Shown here: piece after piece, positions 16,087-22,738 of the stretch
Position numbering within the stretch: the stretch's first letter is position 1
Layout of the letters: every line of letters starts with the position of its first letter
Source of the DNA: JAAYAY01 sp964429355
GTDB taxonomy: Bacteria > Planctomycetota > Planctomycetia > Pirellulales > Thermoguttaceae
Assembly: GCA_964429355.1 (NCBI GenBank)
Contig: CAYSCH010000124.1
Span: forward strand, 1 to 22,738
Direction: 5' to 3'
Length of the DNA: 22,738 nt
The notes under the pieces: model-generated
Databases searched by the model: none
What the model saw: the letters and a program-made list of their open reading frames with translations, nothing else
Told to the model about the DNA's origin: nothing
Position numbers and translations under genes: made by a program

Positions 16087-16384
16087 AGCCGCTAACAAAA
16101 CCACCGGCTGTGCACATCCATGCCCGTGGGAAACTCATACGTTTTGTGAGGGCTTTTTAGACTTGCCCGCGAGGCCCTTCGACGACTCGCGTGGTGTGCC
16201 ACTGCCTACTTGTTGGCAGTGTTTGAGAAACCGCACAAGGATCGCAATGCTGGCGGTGCCGACCCAGGTTTGCAGGGGCGATGCCGTCGGGCCGGCGGCC
16301 CTTCGGCTTCGACGCACGTCGTGTGCCACTGCCCCTTCAAATCCTCCCAGACGAACCGCTCTCGGCAATCGCAGACCACTGTCG
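16087..16384. other. Convergent intergenic region with hairpin and direct repeat, no gene seen
   Basis: These 298 bases separate the convergent ends of the Gfo/Idh/MocA and DUF6807 genes. GTGTGCCACTGCC occurs twice (16194-16206 and 16321-16333), each after a CCCTTCG-containing stretch. The first copy forms a hairpin, CACTGCC (16200-16206) with GGCAGTG (16215-16221), followed by TTTG. This could serve as a weak bidirectional terminator. Small open frames here lack start signals and natural codon use. Confidence 0.5.
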
Positions 16385-17461
16385 CTATCGTTGATACGCT
16401 TGGCAGGCTGCTTTTTCCTGCTCGAGGGTCGTCTTCCCCTCGTAGATTACAAAGCGGGTCCTGTAGTCGACGGGCTTGCCCTTGGGGAGCGGGACAATCG
16501 TCTTCCCCGGAAAGGCCAACGAGATGCAGGTGGAACCGTAGTAGCGGAAATTGTTCGGAAAGAGCGGAGTCGCCTTCGACTCGAACATCATCAGCGTCGT
16601 GAAATCGGCTTTCTCGACACCGGCCGCCGGATACTTGCCGTAAAGGGCCATCCACGCGGAGTCGCCCAACGCCGCCCGATCCGACACCCTCTCCACGATC
16701 GCCAGGTCGTCGCCTCGCCACTGGTCCGGACTCGGATGCACGGCACGCATCGAGAACTCCTGCACATCCGGATTCAGCCGGACCGTCATTCCGCCGTAGC
16801 CGCCGTAATCAACTTTCTGACGGCCGGTAATGGCCACGTCGTCGACCAACGCCTCCAGCCTGACATCCACATCGACCGTGCGGCTCCGGGCCCCCGCCAT
16901 CCCTGTCGTCCTGGAGACACGAATCGTGACCGTCTCCTTGACGATGTCGGCCGGGTCATCGTCATATCGCCAGACATTCTCTGCCTGAAGGACGGCCTCA
17001 TCACCAAGGGCCTCCATCTTCGTAATCTTGACCGGATAAGTGCGGATCTTGCAGACCGCCCAAAGGTCGCCGATCTTGCCATGGTGGCGTATCTCACACC
17101 AGCTCCACCAGAGACTCCGGTGGTGCAGATGATCCTTCGGGTAGTCGGCGGTGAGCGGCTCGCCGTGGAAACCATACAGCGGATAGATGTAGTCGCTCCG
17201 CTCGCCCCCGTACCGGCTTCCGTCAGTGAAATAGGCGCCGTCGTAAGGCGTTTCACCCTTCCCGAAATGGCCCGCCTCGACACCGGCCGGGAGCGGAACC
17301 TCGCCGAACCGGTAGGTCAAGATCGGCTGGCCCTGCTCCGAGATTGTGTAGCTTTGCGTCTGTTCATCCACGGAAATCGCCAATGGCCCCTCCGTCGCAA
17401 AAAGTGGTGCCGGAACAAAAAACGCCAGCAATGTTACGATCCTGAGCCTGTGGTTGACCAT
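16385..17461 (-). CDS. Secreted DUF6807 (PmoA-like) family protein
   Basis: A 358-residue exported protein of the family annotated as DUF6807 or 'methane oxygenase PmoA', a name not backed by function in heterotrophs. The start ATG at 17459-17461 gives a signal peptide (MVNHRLRIVTLLAFFVPAPLFA). The open frame continues upstream across the N run only by chance. No ribosome site is visible because just 7 bases separate the ATG from the gap. Visible family features are QPILTYRFGE near 45-54, YIYPLYGFHGEPLTADYP near 91-108, and the His-rich HLHHRSLWWSW at 111-121 followed by an HHGKIGD turn. The remainder is beta-rich, as expected for a sandwich fold. Family members are common beside Tat-exported Gfo/Idh/MocA proteins and putative sugar-modifying enzymes, as here on both sides. 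A role in processing oxidised sugars is inference. Confidence 0.85.
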   Translation of the reverse strand: MVNHRLRIVTLLAFFVPAPLFATEGPLAISVDEQTQSYTISEQGQPILTYRFGEVPLPAGVEAGHFGKGETPYDGAYFTDGSRYGGERSDYIYPLYGFHGEPLTADYPKDHLHHRSLWWSWCEIRHHGKIGDLWAVCKIRTYPVKITKMEALGDEAVLQAENVWRYDDDPADIVKETVTIRVSRTTGMAGARSRTVDVDVRLEALVDDVAITGRQKVDYGGYGGMTVRLNPDVQEFSMRAVHPSPDQWRGDDLAIVERVSDRAALGDSAWMALYGKYPAAGVEKADFTTLMMFESKATPLFPNNFRYYGSTCISLAFPGKTIVPLPKGKPVDYRTRFVIYEGKTTLEQEKAACQAYQR

Positions 17462-17468
17462 TTGTCGA

Positions 17469-17478
17469 NNNNNNNNNN
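17469..17478. other. Scaffold gap (10 N) directly upstream of the DUF6807 gene
   Basis: A run of exactly ten N, 7 bases before the start codon. It hides the ribosome binding site and possibly the promoter, so the true distance to the sequence at 17479 is unknown. Confidence 0.97.
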
Positions 17479-17672
17479 CCTCGCTCGCTTGATTCTGTGA
17501 ACAGCCATGTTGACGAACCTGTCCGTCAGACTGCACCCGTGCTTATTAGACGTACCCGACGGGTGGGAAGTCAAGGATTTCCGGATGTGGCGAAGCGACA
17601 CGGCCGGTCTTCATCCAACCGTCCCGTCCCGGCCTGGCCGAGAAACAGCTCACCTTGCAGTAGTTTCCTCAT
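17479..17672. other. Intergenic stretch without a recognisable gene
   Basis: These 194 bases show no frame with convincing codon use. The stretch contains GCTTATTAGACGTACCCG (17541-17558), which matches 16152-16169 at 15 of 18 positions, and the small palindrome ACCCGACGGGT within and just after it. Confidence 0.4.
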
Positions 17673-17801
17673 CCGGATCATTCACGAGCCCATCGCAAGA
17701 GCGATGCGCAGGCGAGGGCGAAGAGCCGAGTTGTCCTCGATTGTGCTTCGCAGGCTGGCTCAACCAGCTTGTCGCGAAATCCCGGCTCGTGAATCATCCG
17801 G
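17673..17801. repeat. Structured intergenic element bounded by 18-bp inverted repeats
   Basis: CCGGATCATTCACGAGCC (17673-17690) and GGCTCGTGAATCATCCGG (17784-17801) pair at 17 of 18 positions, enclosing 93 bases. Inside are a perfect small hairpin CATCGC-AAGA-GCGATG (17691-17706), a GCGAAG/CTTCGC pair and a GCTGG/CCAGC stem-loop. The whole 129 bases could fold as one branched structure. It could be a non-autonomous mobile element (MITE-like), an interspersed repeat or a structured RNA. No coding frame is supported. Confidence 0.5.
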
Positions 17802-17838
17802 GCTGACCGGTGCGTCGTGTCTCCTCCACGCCCAAGGC

Positions 17839-17867
17839 TTGACTCGCCCTGGGCCGGCTGGTGAAAT
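17839..17867 (+). promoter_or_regulatory. Sigma-70-type promoter of the second Gfo/Idh/MocA gene
   Basis: TTGACT (17839-17844, 5 of 6) and TGAAAT (17862-17867, 4 of 6) are separated by 17 bases. Transcription would begin near 17874, about 36 bases before the ATG at 17910. Confidence 0.5.
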
Positions 17868-17909
17868 GCTCGGAGATCCTTCCTGCCTGCCCTTTCCGGA
17901 GAACGTGCC

Positions 17910-19232
17910 ATGACGATACCTCTCGACCGTCGAACCTTCATGAAAACCACCAGTGCTGCCGCTCTCGGGCTGAGCACGTTGGGCGCCGGACGTGTGCTGG
18001 GGGCCAACGACCGTGTGCGTCTGGGCGTGATCGGCACGGGAAACCGCGGCTGTCAGGTAATGGAGTTCTTTCTGAAGCAACCCGGCGTGGAAATCCCCGC
18101 CCTTTGCGACGTGTCGCGGTCGACGGCCGAGGCCGCCAATGCCAAATTCCTCGGCGGCAAGGCGGAACTTTACAGCGACTTTCGCAAGATCACCGACCGT
18201 AACGACATCGACGCTGTTCTGATCGCCACGCCCGACCACTGGCACGCCCTGCAAACGATCATTGCCTGCCGCGCCGGCAAGGACGTCTATTGCGAGAAAC
18301 CCCTGTCGAAGACCATTCGCGAGGGTCGCCGGATGGTCGAGGTCGCACGGAGCACCGGGCGCGTCGTGCAGATGGGAACTCATCGGCGCTCGGGGCACTC
18401 CTATGCCGAAGCCGCCAAACTGATTGCCTCCGGCAAGCTCGGCAAGATCACGGTGACAAGGGCCTTCGACACCACGAACATGTTTCCCAAGGGCATCGGC
18501 AAGGCGGAACCAGGCGATCCGCCCAAGGATCTCGACTGGGAAATGTGGCTCGGCCCCCGACCCTCGCGCCCCTACCAGGCCACGATCACGCCGTTCAAGT
18601 TTCGCTGGTGGGATCTCTATGCTTCGCGGTTCTCCGACAACGGCGTGCACTTTCTGGATATCATGCGCTGGCTGATCGGCGACGAGCCGGGCCCGGTGCG
18701 TGTTTCCGCCCTGGGAGGGTGCTTTGCCATTGACGACGATCGCACCACCCCCGACGCCATGGAAGGCATGTTCCAGTTCCCCTCCGGCCCGCTGACGACC
18801 TTCGCCCAGTATGAGGCCAGCGGCAATCGGGCCATGCCGCGTCAGGCCTTCGCCGAATTTCGCGGTACGCAAGGAGCCCTATACGTCGACGACGCCAGCT
18901 TTGAAGTGTTGCCGGAGCGCGGAGGACGCTACCAGGATGACCAGGAACCCCGCATGGAGTCGATCTCGCAGAAGTTCGACGAGGGTTACTCCCAGCACGT
19001 ACGCGACCACACGGGAAACTTCCTCGACTGCATCCGCTCCCGAGAAAAGCCCCATGCCGACGTCGAGATCGGACACCGCTCGACGAGCATGGCCCTCCTG
19101 GCCAACATCTCCCTGGCTACCGAGTCCACCCTCCATTGGGACCCCGAACGCGAGCTGATCACCAACCTCCCCGAGGCCAATGACCTGCTCCACTACGAAT
19201 ATCGGAAGCCTTGGACCCTGGAAGACGCGTAG
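17910..19232 (+). CDS. Tat-exported Gfo/Idh/MocA-family oxidoreductase (440 aa)
   Basis: A predicted NAD(P)-binding dehydrogenase exported by the twin-arginine pathway. The ATG follows GGAG with 8 bases between. The Tat motif DRRTFMK is at 6-12, then a hydrophobic stretch to about residue 30. The Rossmann glycine loop is GVIGTGNRG at 39-47. ATPDHWHA is at 106-113 and CEKPLSK at 128-134, with Lys130 the conserved family lysine. The C-terminal domain has FRWWDLYASRFSDNGVHFLDIMRW, with the conserved His of the G-x-H-x-x-D pattern. Conserved residues are intact. It differs clearly from the protein at 14659 (length, insertions), so the two are distinct subfamilies rather than a recent duplication. 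Members of this subgroup are very abundant in planctomycetes; the substrates are mostly unproven. The stop is TAG, followed in frame by a gene remnant. Confidence 0.93.
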   Translation: MTIPLDRRTFMKTTSAAALGLSTLGAGRVLGANDRVRLGVIGTGNRGCQVMEFFLKQPGVEIPALCDVSRSTAEAANAKFLGGKAELYSDFRKITDRNDIDAVLIATPDHWHALQTIIACRAGKDVYCEKPLSKTIREGRRMVEVARSTGRVVQMGTHRRSGHSYAEAAKLIASGKLGKITVTRAFDTTNMFPKGIGKAEPGDPPKDLDWEMWLGPRPSRPYQATITPFKFRWWDLYASRFSDNGVHFLDIMRWLIGDEPGPVRVSALGGCFAIDDDRTTPDAMEGMFQFPSGPLTTFAQYEASGNRAMPRQAFAEFRGTQGALYVDDASFEVLPERGGRYQDDQEPRMESISQKFDEGYSQHVRDHTGNFLDCIRSREKPHADVEIGHRSTSMALLANISLATESTLHWDPERELITNLPEANDLLHYEYRKPWTLEDA

Positions 19233-19436
19233 GAAACGGTAGCAGGTCGCGAGGGTCTCAACCATTCTCAATGGGTCTATTGGGACATCCAGCCCCAGAA
19301 CCTGATCGACAACCCGGATCTGCGCTTTTTCGAGGTCTGCTATGGCGGCTCCGCCTTCGCGCCCCACCCCGATGCGCTCGCCGTGACCAACGACTCTTTC
19401 TGGGACGCCGTCAACGCCTTCTGCTGCCTGAGTCGC
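19233..19436 (+). pseudogene. Gene remnant, probably from a PHP-domain phosphoesterase-like protein
   Basis: Directly after the preceding stop codon, in the same frame, 68 codons show strong protein character and high third-position GC: GLNHSQWVYWDIQPQNL, then DNPDLRFFEVCYGGSAF and NDSFWDAVNAFCCL. The pattern NHxxW ... RFFEV-GG ... WDAVNA resembles the later part of secreted PHP-domain proteins (NHPxW ... FEVYNG ... LWDxV). That family call rests on memory of the pattern. There is no start codon or ribosome site, and the sense breaks off where the minus-strand cytochrome gene ends (19437), so both ends are lost. Confidence 0.45.
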
Positions 19437-22400
19437 TCAGAAGTCCAGAGAACGCCGAAGCGATTCCAACTCGGCCGCCGCATAGACGCGGCGTTTTTCC
19501 TGAAAGTAACTGTATTCGGCCTTCTCCGCGTCGGTCCACGTGTTGTGCTGCGTGTACGACCCGCAGAACGGAATGAGCAGATCCAGCCAGCAGGCGAAAG
19601 TGCGTTTTTCGTTCTCGCTCGTCTGCACGTCGTAGTGTGACGACTCCAGGTAGTCCATGATCTTGCTCTTGCACGCACCCGTGTGATATGGCGGCAGCAT
19701 CACGGCCCGGCTGCGGGGTTTGAGCCACGTCATCCACGGGTTCTTGTCGGGATCGCCGGAGGTGGTGATGGCAACGTAGGACTGCGTGTAGGCGCGTTTG
19801 GGATCCACCTGTCCCGCGCCGATCAGTCGGACGCTTTCCGGTCTGGCCACCTCGCCCGTCAGGCTGATCTTGCTCGTGCCGATCTTTTCGGCATTGTGGC
19901 AGCTCACGCAGTGACGGTCGAAGATCGGCTGGATCTCCTGGACGAAACTGAAGCCGTCCACCGGCGCCCCGGCCTCGATCGATCTCGGGGCATTAACCCC
20001 TAGATAGTTCTCTACACTGTCGAGCCAGGACTGCGATGCCAGCCGCGCGATATACGGATCTTCCTTGCCCGCAAAGGGCTGGAGCCTCTGGATCGGCTTG
20101 GAGAGAGCCAGCGTGGTTTTCCGAACGGCCGGCGGCTGGGCCCCCGCACCCATCTTGTTCTCATGGCAGCCAATGCAGGAGAAACGTTCGCCGTTCTGGA
20201 GCGTCGACCAGCTTCGCATCGACTGGATCGTGTAGCCCTTGGCGTCGAGCACCTGGAAGTAGACCGGCGTGTGCGCGGGTACCTCGAAGCTGCAGCTCCC
20301 ATCCGCCTCGATATCCACCTCGCCCAGGACATGCTTCACGTCCCAACTCCCGCTGTTGAGCGAGATCGGTGTCTGGCAGAGGCCGGTCTCGCACTCGCCC
20401 CCGTTCTGCCCGTAACCCATACGGGCAACACGGTACTCCAGGGCGACCACACGCAGTTTCTTCGCCGTGCCGCGCGGGATACCGGCAAGCCCCGGCCCCT
20501 CGTACACGTCCTGCACGGTGTAGACCCCGTTGTTGTCCCGCGGGTTGACCAGCGACGCTCGCACCGGGGGCGGCGTGCGGGGCATGACAGGAACGGCCTG
20601 CCCCGTGCTTTGCCAGTCATCGAAGGCCAACAGCTCCCGCACGCCGTCGGACTTCATATAGTAGACACCCAGTGGCGGATTGAACGGGCCGAACGGAGGC
20701 AGATACCCCTCAGGACAGAAGGAGCACAGGTAGTTCTCTTCATCCATTCCATAGGGATGGGAGTATTGCGGGCCGAACTGCCCGAAAACATCGATCTTCA
20801 GGTCGAGGTAAGGCCTGGAAGGATCCGGCGGTTCGGGGCGAACAAAGTCGGCCGACTCGCGTCCCGGATGCCCGTCGAGCCTGGTGTTGACGAACTCGAT
20901 CCCGTTGCCCGCCTGAATGCCCTTGGAGCGGTCGATCAGTCCGAGCTTTCCCTTGTAGATCGAGTGATGCCCGGCGATCAGGGCGATCGCTTTGTGCGAC
21001 CCCGGGATCCCACGAGCGTGGATGATCGCCGCCGGGAACATGCTGTTGTTTCCGTAGTATTCTGTTTGCGCCGTGCCGTCCGGGTTCATTGCAATCAACG
21101 GATGGGTGAACAGCGCGCTGCGGTCGTTGTATTCCCAGCGGGTGAAGACGACACGGCCGTCGCCGAGCACCTGGGGATTGTTTGTCATGAGCTGGTCGAA
21201 GGTCAGGCGGCGGATGTTGCCGCCGTTGCCGTCGCAAGAGTAGATATTCCCGCCCGCGCGGTACCAGCAGTCGCTGATATGCACGTCGCGCGTCGACGTG
21301 AAGACGATCCGGCCATCGGGCAGGAACGTCGGTTCGCAATCGGCGATCGGTAGCGGCTTGCCGTCTTTCAGGATCGGGAAGGTGATCTGCGTCACCCGGC
21401 GCGTCGCCATGTCCATCGTGTAGAGGTAATAGGAGTCGGCCTCGAAATTTTCCCGCATGGAGAAAACGAGCGTTCGAGCATCCCACGAGAGGTTCGGATA
21501 GCAGATCGCCCCCTCGGGCTTTTCGAGCAACACCTCATGCCTGACCGTGCCGTCTTCGAGCAGAGTCCCCAGGCAAAGCTGGCCCCCCTGTTTGAAACCG
21601 AGGGTGTAGTCGCGGATCTGCTCATCCGGAATGTCGTATTTCCCCACAAGCCCCTGCATGCAGCCGAAGATGTAATGCTTGGCATACACAAACTGGGCGG
21701 CGCCCCTCGCGCGGATCGCCTGCAGGCGTGCCCTGCGACGCGCGGCACAGGCGTCGAAATACAGCAATCGCCAGCTCGGATCCCGTGCGGGAACCTTCCC
21801 CTCGATGAGCCGATCCAGTCGCTGCCGCAGGAGGCTCAATCCGGGATCGTCCTCCGGGATCTGTCCCAGAACCTTCAGGACGATCGAACGCTCTTTTTCC
21901 CAATCGCTCTCCGACGTGAAGACGCTCGCGATGTCGAGCCCGACATCCTGATAAAGCCAGTCTCGCTCGAGACGGTGGCGAGGAAACGCCACGTCCGGCG
22001 GGTTCTTGATGGGATAATCGTCGGGGCGAACATCATAGCAGGCGATTTCCGCAATTTGGGTGTTCAGATTTCGCCCGTCGCCTGCCGTCGCAAGCCCTAC
22101 CTTGCGGCTCCAAGGGATCTGTGCCTCGAGCATCCACGGCCCCGGATATCGCTTCTGGTACGAGTCGTTGACGCACACCTTCAGATAGCGCGTCGTCACG
22201 GAGAGCCATTCCACAAAGGCGGAGTTGGAGTTCGACGTGGCGGGCAACTCCTGCCTCTCCGCCAGCGGCCTGATCTGTTCCCGGCCCTGCGCGTCGGCGC
22301 AGGCCGAAATAGTCACGTTCTTCGCCAGCACGTAGACCCAGGCGTTGCGAGCCACGAAACGCATTCCGGAGACCGTCTTTTCCGCCCCCAGATCCAGCAC

Positions 22401-22652
22401 AAAGGTGGCAGTGACGGGTGCCGCCGCCTTGGGTGGCCAGACGGCCGTGTCGCTGCCCGTGCGAGTGTCGTCCAGCAGACAAGCGTAGGTGCCCAGGTCG
22501 CCGTCGATCATCTTTTCTGCCGCATACTTGCCCGGTGGATCCGAGAAGCACTCCGTATCGGTCCACACGGCGACCGGCCGGAACTCGGCTGCGCCGAGCG
22601 GGCAGGCGGACAAAACCAATGACAGGAGCAGGTGCGCGAATTTCTCTCTCAC
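19437..22652 (-). CDS. Secreted HZS-alpha-like di-haem cytochrome with discoidin-like N-terminus and beta-propeller
   Basis: A 1071-residue exported c-type cytochrome-like protein. It starts with GTG at 22650-22652 (AGGTGA just upstream) and a signal peptide (MREKFAHLLLSLVLSACPLGA). Residues about 25-215 look like a discoidin/F5-8C domain (AEKMIDGDLGTYACLLDD ... TRYLKVCVND). Residues about 225-345 are helical. Residues about 350-680 carry TolB-like propeller repeats (YPNLSWDARTLVFSMREN, EPTFLPDGRIVFTSTRD, NNPQVLGDGRVVFTRWEY), matching the middle domain of hydrazine synthase alpha. Two haem c attachment sites follow: CIGCH at 826-830 and CVSCH at 915-919, the second in a cytochrome-c-like segment with LPPYH at 986-990 as a possible distal ligand region. 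Several Cys pairs (CSFC at 643-646; CETGLC at 754-759) could bind metal or form disulfides. In anammox bacteria the related protein makes hydrazine. Here no HZS beta or gamma gene is in view, so another redox or sugar-related role is likely. Confidence 0.85.
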   Translation of the reverse strand: MREKFAHLLLSLVLSACPLGAAEFRPVAVWTDTECFSDPPGKYAAEKMIDGDLGTYACLLDDTRTGSDTAVWPPKAAAPVTATFVLDLGAEKTVSGMRFVARNAWVYVLAKNVTISACADAQGREQIRPLAERQELPATSNSNSAFVEWLSVTTRYLKVCVNDSYQKRYPGPWMLEAQIPWSRKVGLATAGDGRNLNTQIAEIACYDVRPDDYPIKNPPDVAFPRHRLERDWLYQDVGLDIASVFTSESDWEKERSIVLKVLGQIPEDDPGLSLLRQRLDRLIEGKVPARDPSWRLLYFDACAARRRARLQAIRARGAAQFVYAKHYIFGCMQGLVGKYDIPDEQIRDYTLGFKQGGQLCLGTLLEDGTVRHEVLLEKPEGAICYPNLSWDARTLVFSMRENFEADSYYLYTMDMATRRVTQITFPILKDGKPLPIADCEPTFLPDGRIVFTSTRDVHISDCWYRAGGNIYSCDGNGGNIRRLTFDQLMTNNPQVLGDGRVVFTRWEYNDRSALFTHPLIAMNPDGTAQTEYYGNNSMFPAAIIHARGIPGSHKAIALIAGHHSIYKGKLGLIDRSKGIQAGNGIEFVNTRLDGHPGRESADFVRPEPPDPSRPYLDLKIDVFGQFGPQYSHPYGMDEENYLCSFCPEGYLPPFGPFNPPLGVYYMKSDGVRELLAFDDWQSTGQAVPVMPRTPPPVRASLVNPRDNNGVYTVQDVYEGPGLAGIPRGTAKKLRVVALEYRVARMGYGQNGGECETGLCQTPISLNSGSWDVKHVLGEVDIEADGSCSFEVPAHTPVYFQVLDAKGYTIQSMRSWSTLQNGERFSCIGCHENKMGAGAQPPAVRKTTLALSKPIQRLQPFAGKEDPYIARLASQSWLDSVENYLGVNAPRSIEAGAPVDGFSFVQEIQPIFDRHCVSCHNAEKIGTSKISLTGEVARPESVRLIGAGQVDPKRAYTQSYVAITTSGDPDKNPWMTWLKPRSRAVMLPPYHTGACKSKIMDYLESSHYDVQTSENEKRTFACWLDLLIPFCGSYTQHNTWTDAEKAEYSYFQEKRRVYAAAELESLRRSLDF

Positions 22653-22655
22653 GTT

Positions 22656-22738
22656 TCACCTAACCTCAAAGATCGCGAAGTTCCTCACAAAGATCCGCGA
22701 CTTGCCGGGAGCAGGCCACTCGAGCCGAGCGGTAGCTC
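22656..22738 (-). CDS. C-terminal end of an upstream gene, partial
   Basis: A minus-strand frame enters from the right edge and ends at TGA (22656-22658), 3 bases before the GTG of the cytochrome gene. The 26 visible residues include RLEWPAPGKSRIFVRNFAIFEVR, with high third-position GC and no competing frame of equal quality. The spacing implies translational coupling in one operon with the cytochrome. The segment resembles the last strands of a beta-sandwich, but the family cannot be named from so little. Confidence 0.6.
   Translation of the reverse strand, partial: ATARLEWPAPGKSRIFVRNFAIFEVR

Noticed and set aside
14686..16104. 472-codon open frame opposite the first Gfo/Idh/MocA gene.
   Set aside because: Antisense shadow with low-complexity Gly/Val/Asp composition; the plus strand carries the Tat motif and Rossmann fold.
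16028..17500. 490-codon plus-strand open frame across the DUF6807 gene and an N run.
   Set aside because: It is interrupted by unknown bases, overlaps a real family member on the other strand and lacks recognisable motifs.
14343..19436. Possible stop-codon readthrough or UAG reassignment, because coding-like sequence continues in frame after the TAG stops of the toxin (14343-14345) and the second oxidoreductase (19230-19232).
   Set aside because: Both proteins are already full length at the stop, several other genes here end properly at TAG (2492-3217, 5702-7987, 14659-16086, 16385-17461), and the following sequences look like unrelated remnants. Same-frame placement twice has about a 1 in 9 chance.
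1..22738. CRISPR array, tRNA, rRNA or intact insertion sequence.
   Set aside because: No regularly spaced repeats, no cloverleaf or rRNA-like segments and no transposase-like protein were seen on either strand.

Overview
The window looks like a scaffold piece from a high-GC bacterium, most likely a planctomycete or close PVC relative, probably a draft or metagenome-derived assembly. The reasons are: many secreted catabolic enzymes with lipophilic signal peptides; two twin-arginine Gfo/Idh/MocA oxidoreductases; a DUF6807 (PmoA-like) protein; and a large hydrazine-synthase-alpha-like cytochrome, a mix typical of that group. Three runs of exactly 10 N (333-342, 3227-3236, 17469-17478) look like fixed-size scaffold gaps. 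One of them clearly hides more sequence than 10 bases. No rRNA, tRNA, CRISPR array or intact mobile element was found.

Layout. Bases 1-370 (minus) are the 5' part of a SAM-dependent methyltransferase. Bases 460-2217 (minus) encode a secreted helical-toroid protein resembling polysaccharide lyases. It diverges from a secreted serine esterase (2492-3217, plus), and the space between them holds a symmetrical pair of extended -10-like sites. After a gap come an unidentified coding fragment (3237-3403, minus) and a membrane M28 peptidase (3404-5623, minus) that follows a beta-helix, GH141-like protein (5702-7987, minus). Divergent from these is a tightly spaced plus-strand run: a GH29 alpha-L-fucosidase with two discoidin domains (8350-10161), a clan GH-A glycosidase (10192-12339) and a pectate-lyase-fold protein (12311-13480). 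Together these form a carbohydrate-degradation locus that probably targets a fucose-containing, pectin-like or other branched polysaccharide. No sulfatase, SusC/D pair or sugar transporter is present in the window.

A Phd/YefM-ParE/RelE toxin-antitoxin pair (13720-14345), with its own promoter and a palindromic operator, sits just downstream. It is followed by a decayed copy of the C-terminal domain of the GH-A glycosidase (14373-14516). Next are a Tat-exported Gfo/Idh/MocA protein (14659-16086), a convergent DUF6807 protein (16385-17461, minus), a structured intergenic inverted-repeat element (17673-17801), and a second Tat-exported Gfo/Idh/MocA protein (17910-19232) with a recognisable promoter.

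The right end holds a probable PHP-domain gene remnant (19233-19436) and a 1071-residue secreted protein (19437-22652, minus) with a discoidin-like N-terminus, a TolB/HZS-alpha-like propeller and two CxxCH haem sites. It lies 3 bases downstream of the end of another gene that continues off the right edge.

The most notable points are the HzsA-like cytochrome placed in a sugar-degradation neighbourhood, the divergent fucose-oriented enzyme cluster, and several gene remnants and short structured repeats in the gaps between genes. All function calls come from motif recognition by eye. No database search was run.
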